Origin: Bradyrhizobium sp. CB1717
GTDB lineage: Bacteria > Pseudomonadota > Alphaproteobacteria > Rhizobiales > Xanthobacteraceae
Assembly (NCBI RefSeq): GCF_029714325.1
Contig: NZ_CP121666.1
Location: 7,781,001 to 7,845,000, forward strand
Direction of reading: 5' to 3'
DNA: 64,000 bases
Of this stretch, positions 17,738 to 26,370 are shown in pieces. Under the pieces are notes generated by a model. It did no database searches, was not told where the DNA came from, and saw only the letters and a program-made list of their open reading frames with translations. How positions within the stretch are numbered: position 1 is the stretch's first letter; each line of letters starts with the position of its first letter. The position numbers and the translations under genes are program-made.

Positions 17738-19077
17738 CTAGCGATCCGAGTAACGGCTTCGGCAGGAAGAGCAGGCCGCGCGCAACCGCTTCGAGGAAGT
17801 GAAGGCCCGTGCCGATGCTACGGCAGCGGGCCAATTGACGGCAGCTTTGCCAGAGTTTTTCGCGCTAGGAAACGGCACGGCTCGTGGAATATTGCTGGAA
17901 AGGATGATCGGTTGCAGCGGCTGTCCTCCGATATGCTTCTTCAGTTGAAGGCCAGCAGTCCCAGCTTTGATGATAGTCAAGTTGACGTCAGTCACAAGGT
18001 CCAAGTCTACGCGGCGGCACTCGACAAAAGGCTGAAGTACTATCGCGCTGCCGGCTGCCGTGTTTTGCATAACAGTCGATGCCGAGACGTTAAGAACGGA
18101 CGTGGCGCTGCCGTTGAGGCCAACGCTTGTCCCAACGCCACCGCCCACGAACGCCGTATTGAAATGCACATGGGCCTGCGCTTTGGCCGATACGTTTATT
18201 GGAACCGAAGCATTCGGCCTTCTTGCCAGCCGACTGAGGCATCTCCGACAGTTATATCCGCGCTCGCGAATTCGGCGTTGTCGGGCGATATGTCCAGCGA
18301 AATGTCGCCCAAAAGGTCATCTCGCATGAGGCCAACTTTGTCGATCTCGCCATTCGCGTTCTTCGCGCGTACCGTGATGACGCGTGCGGACGCTTTCGCG
18401 TGGTAGCACATCCGCGAGAGCCGATCGCAACGCTTCACCGGAGAGTGCCACGTACAGGTTGTCTCCCGTGCGGTGCCAATTGCGGATCTTCGTGTCTACC
18501 GAAGCTTGCAGATGCGTCAGATTGGTTGCCGATCCGGACCGTGTTTCCGAACTTTGTTGGTCAGTCGCTGGGTTCGGCGGCGAGCCTCCCAGGATCCGGA
18601 CACCGTCTTCCGTGGGAAACGCGACCGTGAATGGAAATGGCTCATGGACGGCTACGCCGTGATAATCCGTCACAATTTGCGTGGATTCACCGCCTTGAAG
18701 GTCTGATTTTGACTTGATGCGATTTTGGTCGAGAAGGAGACGTCAGCCGGAAGGTCCACAGGGATGATAAGTTGATCTGCGAAAGACGAAAGGATACGCG
18801 CTGCGACTGCGTTTTCGAACAGGTGCCGCAAGCTCAGTTGTAGACTCCCGAATTTAATCTGCGGCGTTATGCGAATTGTAATTACCTGCAGGGCGACGAA
18901 CCTATGTGCTGTTGCGGGATCGGACGATTGAGGGATCAGCAGAGCGGAGACGTCGAGCTTTAGGGTCGCCTTAGACCAACTGGGCGCAACCCTGTCCGCT
19001 TCAGCAGCGCAAGTCGCGAGCAGGTTGAGCGCGGGATCAGATGTGCTTTGTCCGGATGCTAACCGGATATCGCCCAC
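17738..19077 (-). pseudogene. Decayed gene(s) of unknown function, several frames
   Basis: Four consecutive minus-strand open stretches (19077-18670, 18673-18317, 18438-18196, 18169-17738) read like protein but lie in different frames and join end to end. The junction at 18670 is GTGA, so it could also be a natural start/stop overlap. The pieces contain alternating hydrophobic beta-strand-like segments and no motif I can name. I interpret them as one or two frameshifted genes. The stretch 17433-17737 before them and 19078-19587 after them contain only short, unconvincing frames. Confidence 0.35.
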
Positions 19078-19587
19078 GGGATTATGCTCGTGCTTCGTTT
19101 CCGAGGGCTAGCAAATGAGTTGAATACCGCCTGCTCGGTTATTATCCGCGAAGCAGGAACGCGTACTCAAAGGCATCGAGAGGTCTTGCGTCGCGTCTGA
19201 CTGGAAAGCCGACGCAGCCTGCATCTTCCCTCGTCCGTCGCGTTTTGGTTGATTCGAGGCTTTTGAATAGGCGTGTGGCTATCTCGTATGGCAATGGAAA
19301 GGCAGCGATCTGAACGACGCGCATTCGGCAGCCTGGCTGCCTATGCCGATGTCACCTAAACCTATGTGGCGTTTCGAGCAGCAGAAGCAAGCTACCGATC
19401 CTGGCGCAGTTGGTCCGACGCGTCGAAAAAGCTGGCCGCTATTCAGATATCATCCGGCATCTGCGGCGTTCCTCCGGCCACGCTCAGGACTAGCGACCTA
19501 GATGTCTCGTCCACTGTCGGTTGGCGCCTTCTGGCGGCCGCCTGATGAGCGCGCGATCATCGCGCTTCGGCAGATTTCCCGTTCGCT

Positions 19588-20931
19588 TTAACGCGGACGG
19601 GTCGTTGGCAGCTCTTCGGCGTCGTCGGTTGCGATCGTCGGATCCGCCAAATCGTAACCGAAGCCTTCGTAAACGAACGCGCTACGGATCAATTCGCAGT
19701 CACGCTCGCTGACGCCAACCTGTCGGCAGACCCTATACCAGGACTCCCCAATGATCGCTTTCATGCCGTCGACGATTGCCGTTGCCTCTTCTTTTGATAA
19801 GAGGAAACGTTCACTCTGCGAGAGCAAATTGAGCCGGTTGGCGTAACGCCCCCAGTTGCCGAACGCCATCGCCAGGTCCCGGCGCTCCAAGGCAATCATC
19901 GGGTTCGGGGTGAGGTCGTATGCCGGTGACAGAGACCACGCTTGGTCCTTTGCCAAGATGGCATGGTTACGTGGATGATCGTCGGTATTGGAGATGAGAG
20001 CGTTGAAGCACACCCGCCGAAACAGCTCTGGCAGATCTTTCGACTGACTTCCGGATGCGGCTCGCCGAATTTCGTCAGCCAGCAGGAGATATGACCATTT
20101 TTGACGCTTATCGGCAGCATCAGGCGTGTCATCGGCATCGAGCAGCGTCAAGGCGCTCACCATCCTGCTGCGGTGGTAACCCTTCTCCGTCTTATTCCGA
20201 TCGAACCGTTTAATCAGGACGACATCTTTATCGCCGATCGTGGTCATCTGGCTCTCTGCGCACGAGATCCCGCACCCGCGAGCAAGGGTCAGTATGGCGT
20301 GCTCGACCCGAGGGTTATTCCATCGATCGTCGCGGTGGGGGAATTTCGCGAGCCAAAGCGCACCCTCGTCCTCGACAGTGGCCTTCGGCCGCGCGCCCCC
20401 CATCGAAGTGCCCGCGCGCATCAACGCCTCTGCCTGTTCAGCGTCAGCACCTGCTGGTGCTGCTGCTGCTGGATCCTTCTCGGCGGCAACGATCTGGTCG
20501 GCTACTTCGATTAAACGCGCCAAGTCCAGCGTCTTGTTGAACGTACGAACAGGTGCCGGCGGTTGCACGTTGAGACCAAAGCCCAAGGCGCCGGCGCGAT
20601 CGTCGGGTGAATTGAGCAGATATTGAATTTCGCTCGGCGACGGATTGCCCAGACGAGTTTCCATCAGCTTGCGTCCCCAGGCGTCCGGAGAGCTGTCGCG
20701 CAACGCGCCAAAATTGCCCCGCAGCTTCGTTGTTCGGAATGGCGGAACTTGAATCTTGAGCTCGACCGGATCGAACTCGACGCGATCCTTTCGCTCGAGG
20801 TAGCTGCGGCCATAGACGAATTGTCCAACGGCGGCACCTTGGCGTGTCGTGTCGAGCTGATACCGCCCGGCCGTAACCGGTTCTGTCTGGCCTGGCAGCG
20901 TGATATAGACGAAACATTCCTCAGAAGGCAT
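19588..20931 (-). CDS. hipA: HipA-family serine/threonine kinase toxin (apparently intact copy)
   Basis: 447 residues, normal for HipA. The glycine-rich loop Gly-Thr-Ser-Met-Gly-Gly-Ala-Arg-Pro-Lys-Ala lies near residue 175. Val-Leu-Ile-Lys-Arg-Phe-Asp-Arg follows, then the catalytic block Ile-Ser-Asn-Thr-Asp-Asp-His-Pro-Arg-Asn-His and the metal-binding region Ala-Tyr-Asp-Leu-Thr-Pro. HipA kinases phosphorylate targets such as glutamyl-tRNA synthetase and slow growth. The start at 20931 overlaps the end of the antitoxin gene by 11 bases. A run of nine G residues (coding strand) sits just before the start. Confidence 0.9.
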   Translation of the reverse strand: MPSEECFVYITLPGQTEPVTAGRYQLDTTRQGAAVGQFVYGRSYLERKDRVEFDPVELKIQVPPFRTTKLRGNFGALRDSSPDAWGRKLMETRLGNPSPSEIQYLLNSPDDRAGALGFGLNVQPPAPVRTFNKTLDLARLIEVADQIVAAEKDPAAAAPAGADAEQAEALMRAGTSMGGARPKATVEDEGALWLAKFPHRDDRWNNPRVEHAILTLARGCGISCAESQMTTIGDKDVVLIKRFDRNKTEKGYHRSRMVSALTLLDADDTPDAADKRQKWSYLLLADEIRRAASGSQSKDLPELFRRVCFNALISNTDDHPRNHAILAKDQAWSLSPAYDLTPNPMIALERRDLAMAFGNWGRYANRLNLLSQSERFLLSKEEATAIVDGMKAIIGESWYRVCRQVGVSERDCELIRSAFVYEGFGYDLADPTIATDDAEELPTTRPR

Positions 20932-21262
20932 TGCTTGGTCCCCCCCCCTGTCGCGCACGCTCGCGCTCATCGAGGCCGCTTAGAGCGAGCCCCTCCTCAT
21001 CGTTCTTCGGGTTGGCAACGTCGGCAAGAGACGGGAGAAGATTCATTGCCCACAGCATGCCGAGATACACGCCGGCACTGGTGCTCAATTTCCCGTTCTC
21101 AGCATCGGCGATGACGTGCCGATCTACGCCCAGCTTAGTTGCCAGCTCTGTATGGCTCAGGTTGCGGCGCAGGCGCGCGGTCCGGAGGTTGTTGCCCAAG
21201 CGCTTGGTCGCCTCCTGAACGGCAGAGGGTGGTGCGCTGATAAACTTACTGCGAGGAGGCAT
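20921..21262 (-). CDS. hipB: HipB-like XRE-family antitoxin/repressor
   Basis: 113 residues with a central helix-turn-helix of the XRE type (Leu-Ser-His-Thr-Glu-Leu-Ala-Thr-Lys-Leu-Gly-Val-Asp-Arg-His). It precedes and overlaps hipA, the standard antitoxin-toxin order, and should both neutralise the kinase and repress the operon through the repeated TTGGCGCCTTAA sites just upstream. The extreme C-terminus is encoded by the G9 tract, so slippage there would change the last residues and the overlap with hipA. Confidence 0.88.
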   Translation of the reverse strand: MPPRSKFISAPPSAVQEATKRLGNNLRTARLRRNLSHTELATKLGVDRHVIADAENGKLSTSAGVYLGMLWAMNLLPSLADVANPKNDEEGLALSGLDERERARQGGGPSNAF

Positions 21263-21291
21263 GGCGTCTTAAGGCTCCCTTAAAAGGCTTA

Positions 21292-21389
21292 TTGGCGCCT
21301 TATGGCACCGAGGGATATAGCACCGTTCGCTGGCGATGTCAACTACTTGGCGCCTTAAGCTACCGCAAAGCCACATATTGGCGCCTTAA
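21292..21389. promoter_or_regulatory. hipBA operator region: three TTGGCGCCTTA(A) sites
   Basis: TTGGCGCCTTA occurs at 21292-21302 and TTGGCGCCTTAA at 21347-21358 and 21378-21389; each contains the palindrome GGCGCC. A degenerate form (ATGGCGTCTTAA) starts at 21261, overlapping the antitoxin start codon. Repeated operators of this sort before hipB genes bind HipB dimers for autoregulation. Confidence 0.65.
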
Positions 21390-21728
21390 CACGCCAATAA
21401 TTCCCTAAAGGCTGAGAATTTACCGTGCGCACTTGTGCCTCAACATGGGCCCGCTGACCCCCGATCCCGACATGCATCAGATGGGAAACAAATTGACGGC
21501 GGCCTCGCGAGTACATAACAGGAACATCGAAGACTGCCCTTTCAATCTCCCTCAATGCGGCAAAGCCAGTTCTTTGCCAAAGAGCGGGCGATTTCTGCCC
21601 GGCTCAAAAGTGCGGATTGCGTGGAAAAGGGCGGCGACCGGCGAACAGCATGTAGACATCGCCGCCGCAGACGGCCCAATCGCACTTGGATCGATTTTCA
21701 ATCCAGACCGGTCGGAATGGGGAAGTTC

Positions 21729-22638
21729 ATGAACTTTAAAGCAATCGCAGCCGGCGCTTCAACTGAACCGACCCTGCAATGCCCCAACTGCAATCACGAG
21801 ATCCACCTGACGGAATCATTGGCTGCTCCGCTGCTCGCGGAAACGCGTCAGCGCTTTCAGGAACAGCTGGCGAGCAAGGACGCCGAGTTGGCTCGAAAAG
21901 TCGAGGCGCTGCGGCTGGAACGCGAGCAACTTACGAGGGAACGCGAGCAACTTGAAGATCGGGTCGCACAACGATTGGCGATAGAGAGGGCGCAACTTGC
22001 CGCTAGCGAGGGAAGGAAGGCGCGCGAGGCGGCTGCCGCTGAGCTACAAGCGAAGGAAGCGGAGGCTGCAGAGCTAAGGGCCAGCTTGGCCAACAACAAC
22101 CTCAAGCTGGCCGAGGCCCAGAAGCAACAAGCCGAGTTGATGCGACAGCAACGAGCGCTCGAAGAGGAAAAGCGGGAGCTCGACTTAACCATAGAAAAAC
22201 GCGTGCACGCATCCATCGGGGGAATCCAGACTAAGGCAAGGCAGGATGCCGACGAAGCCGCGCGCTTGCGCGTTGCGGAAAAGGACCAAACAATCGAATC
22301 CATGGCCCGCACGATCGAAGAGTTGAAGCGCAAGGCCGAGAGGACAGCAGACCAAGATGGAGCAGGTCTACCAATACCTGACCGGCACAAAATTCCGCCA
22401 GCGGGTGGATGCCGTGGTCGAGAAGTTTAACGATATGCGCGAGGATTTGGATAAGGAGCGCAAATTCTTGGGAAGGCAGTGGGCCAAGCGCGAAACGCAA
22501 ATATTGGCCGTGATCGAATCGACCGTCGGCATGGTTGGTGACCTGCAAGCGATTGCCGGCAAGGCGATGCCGGAGATTCCCAGTCTAGAGGTCCCAATGT
22601 TGGAAGCCGCAGGCGAACCTGACTGGAAAGTAGGATAA
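21729..22638 (+). pseudogene. DUF2130 protein gene with internal deletion and frameshift
   Basis: The ATG at 21729 follows GGGGAAG. The first ~205 codons encode the DUF2130 N-terminus: a zinc-ribbon-like Cys-Pro-Asn-Cys-Asn-His and a long, Glu/Arg/Gln-rich coiled coil. At about 22355 the frame jumps. A second open piece (22357-22638) encodes the family's C-terminal part (Gln-Tyr-Leu-Thr-Gly-Thr-Lys-Phe-Arg-Gln-Arg-Val-Asp-Ala). The intervening globular, nuclease-like middle (roughly 120-150 residues in intact members, from memory) is missing, so the protein is almost certainly non-functional. Confidence 0.75.
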
Positions 22639-22746
22639 GCATATCTATCCCCGCCATTCGCCTTAGTCGAACGGAGAGTTGGGCGTGCCCCAAAACAACC
22701 GCATGAACAGGTACCACATTGCTTTAACACCCGAAGAACAAGAGCT

Positions 22747-23269
22747 TTGATTGATCTTCGGGATGACTTGCTCGTTGCGATCGATCCACACGCAGTCTAC
22801 CAAAGCAATCGCGTACCGATTTTGGCGCTGATGAAATCTCTCATCGATCGTGGGGCGATACCTCAGCATCGCGTCAGTTTTTTCACGGATCCCAAGTACA
22901 AGCCAGGTCGCCTGAAGGGGTCTCGGCAAAGCCTCTTCGAAAGAAACGGCACCAGAGCTGAAGAGATCTTCGAGCACCCTCGCTTCAAGCCGTATCTTAG
23001 ATATTTCTGCACGGATGCGAATTACCGACCGGGGCAATTTCCGAATTCGAACGGGAAGTCGACAACCCCGAGTGGGTCAGCGGGAGCGATGGGATCGATC
23101 TTGCGAAGAAGGCCATCGCAATTTGCCGACGGCACCGCATTCCCGAGCACGAAGTCGTCGAACAATTTTTCAAGCTCACGCTGGATATGGGAATAAGTTT
23201 CTCTCAGGCGAACACGATACTTGTCGGTTGCGCAAGGATTCGATTGCACGGCGAAGGTCGGTTAACCCA
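22747..23269 (+). pseudogene. Frameshifted gene of unknown function
   Basis: The first ~97 codons (Met-Ile-Asp-Leu-Arg-Asp-Asp-Leu-Leu-Val) read as a normal soluble protein. At about 23031-23043 one base seems to be missing: continuing in the next frame gives another ~75 well-formed codons (Glu-Phe-Glu-Arg-Glu-Val-Asp-Asn-Pro-Glu-Trp-Val) to a stop at 23269. I do not recognise the family. The 16-codon frame just upstream (22703-22750, Met-Asn-Arg-Tyr-His-Ile-Ala-Leu-Thr-Pro) resembles the start of an IS630-type transposase and may be an IS scar. Confidence 0.5.
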
Positions 23270-23920
23270 TTGAACTTACACACATGGTAGGCTCATTGGG
23301 GGATATTAGCGTCCGAGGTCCTTAGCCAGCCAAGAGCGTGCCGGGGCCTGCCGCATCATCGAAAGAATCGCTCGCGATGGAGCGACCTGACGGGGCCCTC
23401 TGCGTTTCGATGAAGGCGCCCGATGAGGTACAGCAGTTCCGAAACAAGGTGATTGAGCGCCACCGTGTGGATTGGAAGCCGCCTCCCATGAACCGACCGG
23501 GGCAAGCGTGGCTGGCGGATATTTGATGAATGTAGGCTCCGGCATGGTCGCGAGCCGTCCAATTCCGCGACACCAGTTTTCTCGCGCGGCGAGGCGCGGT
23601 CCGAGTCAAAAAGATGCCGCTGCCGGAGTTTCCAGCAGCGGCGCCAGTCAGGGAGGAAGCAGACGAGCCGGTCTGCTAGCGGATCCGTAGGGCGCAGATA
23701 GCTCGCCCGAATTTTTTACCCGAGACGCTTCACGGCCGTCTTTCACCGCGAGCCGAGCTCGCTCAGTACCCTGCAGCAAATCGCATCCGGCACTCAGGAT
23801 GGCGCGGAGAGCCCAGTTAAGCAGCCAGGAGGAACGGCGCCGACCATTCCTTCCGATAACGATCGACGTCGTGGTCTAGACCTGGATGAAGCGGCGTGTA
23901 AGATCGGCGGAAGCATCAAT
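23270..23920. other. Stretch without a recognisable gene
   Basis: Only short overlapping frames on both strands. A minus-strand frame ending at 23306 starts with Met-Pro-Glu-Pro-Thr-Phe-Ile-Lys, and another minus-strand frame near 41815 starts with the same eight residues, which suggests two scraps of one repeated element. Nothing else can be supported. Confidence 0.4.
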
Positions 23921-23940
23921 TGGGTAGGGTTGGGTAGAAA
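23921..23940 (+). promoter_or_regulatory. TGGGTAA-type direct-repeat site 4
   Basis: TGGGTAGGGT followed directly by TGGGTAGAAA. Unlike the other sites it precedes a plus-strand gene, lying about 60 bases before the ATG at 24003 and just before an alternative GTG at 23943. Confidence 0.5.
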
Positions 23941-24002
23941 CCGTGAGAGCCAATGTTTTGGGTCGCCTTGCCGCAAGTCTCTCCTCGTCTCGCGGTGATC
24001 AG

Positions 24003-24554
24003 ATGACGATCTATGCGCCGTCACTGCGGACCCTTCCACAGAACGCCATGCTAGTCATGGCCACGCTTCCCGTCATCGACTGGAACGACTGTCTCCTGCG
24101 GGACCTGCAAGCGGGACTCAAAGTGCCCCCTTCCTGCTATGCAGCGATCGTCATGATCGACCCGTTTGCATGCTGGGAAGATCTTGGTGATTTGTTGAAA
24201 GATGCAAGGATGACCGGAGTGACGAACTTTCCGCCGGCCTCCATGATTGAACGGACACCGGCAGGAGTGCCGCTAGATCGCGGTCAGGAACTTGAATTTC
24301 GCCGTATGGAGTGGTTTGCAAGCCGAGGGTTCAAAGTCCTGTTTGTCGCGGCGGACGAGGCAAAGATGACAGCAGCGGAGCAACGGCTAGGTTCGCAGCT
24401 GGATGGGTCCGTCTATCTGCGACCCGAGGCGCTTGCACTGCCGATTGGATCGGACATCGGGCTCGTAAGCCTTGGCTCTCATGGATCGTCGTCGGTACCG
24501 AAGTTCTCCCTGGAGCAGGCCGCCACGGCCAAGCAGCCGCTCCGACGGGCATGA
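24003..24554 (+). CDS. Reduced PEP-hydrolase-family barrel-like protein
   Basis: 183 residues from the ATG at 24003; an in-frame GTG at 23943 would add 20. The segment Met-Thr-Gly-Val-Thr-Asn-Phe-Pro-Pro and the following acidic, charged region align with Gly-Val-Ile-Asn-Tyr-Pro and Gly-Val-Thr-Asn-Phe-Pro in the two larger barrel proteins of this cluster. Its length is about two thirds of the family, so it is either a shortened, specialised relative or a decaying copy. It is convergent with the regulator gene, ending 4 bases from that gene's end, and carries its own direct-repeat site. Confidence 0.55.
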   Translation: MTIYAPSLRTLPQNAMLVMATLPVIDWNDCLLRDLQAGLKVPPSCYAAIVMIDPFACWEDLGDLLKDARMTGVTNFPPASMIERTPAGVPLDRGQELEFRRMEWFASRGFKVLFVAADEAKMTAAEQRLGSQLDGSVYLRPEALALPIGSDIGLVSLGSHGSSSVPKFSLEQAATAKQPLRRA

Positions 24555-24558
24555 GGCC

Positions 24559-26313
24559 TTATTCGAGGATCCGCAGTTTCTTGATTTTGTTGTAGAGGGT
24601 TTTGCGCGAAAGCCCGAGAGAGCGAGCAGTCTTGCCGCGGTGAAGCCGGTTTCTCTTCAGGCCCTCGATAATCCAGTCTCGCTCGGACAGCGTGGCCGCG
24701 GGCCGTGCGCCCGAAGGTGGCTCCAACAACGGCTTTAGCACCATTCCCGTGATGTGACTTGATGGCAGGGTCACGAGCTGGTTCACGATCTGCCGCAACT
24801 CGCGCAAATTGCCTGGCCAATCGTGCCCGGCGAGCGCAAGGAATGCAGAGTTTTCTATCGTGAGCGTCTGGGCGCTGGAATCTCCTTTGGCTTCGACGGT
24901 GAAGTGTTGAACGAGTTGCGGCAGATCTTCAAGCCTGTCGGGTAGCGAAGGTAACTGGACATCCAGCCCGGTAAAAAGGTCGAGAAGCCGCGCGCCCAGA
25001 ACCGTTTCAAGCCCAGCGCCTCGGGCCACCGTCGCGGTCGCAATGATCCGGGCGTGGGAACGCATGACAGTGACCCCGTTCAGAGGGGTAAACCCGCCTG
25101 TCTCCAGGTAATCGGCGAGGCGTTCCTGGCCTTCGCGCGAAAGCTGGTCAACATGCAGCAGCAAGACGGCGCCGTCGCTCGACGCCTCCAGGAGCGACAA
25201 TTGGCGTCTGCCACTCTCAAGGCGCTCGGCGCCGAAAAACGGGCCGAGTGTATCCATCGCCGGACCTGGTCGGCAATGAAACAGCGTTGCCTTGGCGTGC
25301 CTGCGGTCGCTGAACGCGTGAATAAGGTTTGCTATTCTACGCTTGCCGGAGCCGGCCTCTCCCCAGATGAGGACTGGGCTTGGGGTTGCGGCAAGGCGTT
25401 TGGTCATCTCCAGGACGCGCTTCATTGCCGAGGACTGCGCGATCACGCCGTGCCTGAAGCCACTCAACTGCAGCTTCCTTTCGAGCAGATCCACCTTCTC
25501 GCGCAACAGGTAGATGGTCTTGAAGCCCGACGTCACCTCGAGGACCGACATCTCCAGAGGCACGCGGTCTAGCGAAGAGCCTCCGATGAACCCCTGGATT
25601 CCGGTTTCGCGGCAGATGTCCAAGAGCTCGTCTGGCTTTGTGATCGGGCCGCCCCCAAGCAAGCAGATGGTGCTCTTGTTGACGGATTGAGCTACGCGCG
25701 CAACGGCATTCGTACGCGCTGCAAGTTCAGACATGCTGATCGACGGATCGGGCCCGCTTTCAACCGCGCGATTTAGATTGAAGTTGATGCAAATGGCCTC
25801 GGCGCCGGCTTCGACCATTCGACGCGCTTCAGATTGACTGCGCGTATAGGCAATCGTCATCAGGCCGCGTTTTGCAGCCTTCACAAGGAGCTCGATCTCT
25901 CGGGAATAGCCAAGGCCCGACTTCTCGAGCAACGACCTGCGGTCATCATCGATGTGTATGACCGAAGGGAAGTTGGTCACGCCAGCAAATCCCCATTTGA
26001 TGATCCGGTCGAGCCATCGATCCAGATCAAGCTCGGGGTCGAATGTACAGGTGCCGAAGAAGACCGGCAGCTTCGTATTTGGCAGGATCTCGGTCCGTCC
26101 GAACCCCGCTACGAACTCGTTACTATTGCGGATTGGAAGAATGGAGGCGGGCGAGGCCCCGCCCATGGCACGAAAACGGCCAGCATTGAGTGCGAGCACA
26201 AAATCGGCGCCCGCCCGCTCCGCGGCCCTGGCCGTCATGCCCGATCCGATGCCGGCACCAAGGACAAACGAGCGGGAATTCCGGAAGAACTGCCTGATTC
26301 CTGCTCCCTTCAC
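24559..26313 (-). CDS. Regulator: PEP-hydrolase-like barrel + AAA+ domain + Fis-type HTH
   Basis: 584 residues in three parts. Residues ~1-275 are a PEP-hydrolase-family barrel (Gly-Phe-Ala-Gly-Val-Thr-Asn-Phe-Pro at 108-116; Gly-Phe-Ile-Gly-Gly-Ser-Ser near 241). Residues ~290-510 are an AAA+ module like that of NtrC-type activators: Walker A Gly-Glu-Ala-Gly-Ser-Gly-Lys at 318-324, a Walker B-like Leu-Leu-Leu-His-Val-Asp-Gln near 384-390. The C-terminus (~555-584) is a Fis-type helix-turn-helix (Thr-Ala-Arg-Ser-Leu-Gly-Leu-Ser-Arg-Lys-Thr-Leu-Tyr). The GAFTGA loop that contacts sigma-54 is absent and the Walker B Glu is Gln, so it probably acts on ordinary promoters and may not hydrolyse ATP efficiently. 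It is the last gene of the sugar-transport operon. The GTG start at 26313 is the frame's first usable codon and its binding site is weak. Confidence 0.8.
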   Translation of the reverse strand: MKGAGIRQFFRNSRSFVLGAGIGSGMTARAAERAGADFVLALNAGRFRAMGGASPASILPIRNSNEFVAGFGRTEILPNTKLPVFFGTCTFDPELDLDRWLDRIIKWGFAGVTNFPSVIHIDDDRRSLLEKSGLGYSREIELLVKAAKRGLMTIAYTRSQSEARRMVEAGAEAICINFNLNRAVESGPDPSISMSELAARTNAVARVAQSVNKSTICLLGGGPITKPDELLDICRETGIQGFIGGSSLDRVPLEMSVLEVTSGFKTIYLLREKVDLLERKLQLSGFRHGVIAQSSAMKRVLEMTKRLAATPSPVLIWGEAGSGKRRIANLIHAFSDRRHAKATLFHCRPGPAMDTLGPFFGAERLESGRRQLSLLEASSDGAVLLLHVDQLSREGQERLADYLETGGFTPLNGVTVMRSHARIIATATVARGAGLETVLGARLLDLFTGLDVQLPSLPDRLEDLPQLVQHFTVEAKGDSSAQTLTIENSAFLALAGHDWPGNLRELRQIVNQLVTLPSSHITGMVLKPLLEPPSGARPAATLSERDWIIEGLKRNRLHRGKTARSLGLSRKTLYNKIKKLRILE

Positions 26314-26370
26314 CTCAGTGGTCCGCGTGTCGATCCTGAGCCGGCATCATCGCACGGCTCGACGTCAAGA

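Noticed and set aside
23306..23545. Frames starting Met-Pro-Glu-Pro-Thr-Phe-Ile-Lys here and near 41815 as a gene family
   Set aside because: After eight residues the two diverge completely and no function is recognisable; too little to call a gene.
25054..25572. Long plus-strand frames opposite the regulator gene
   Set aside because: Complementary to well-supported AAA+ coding sequence.
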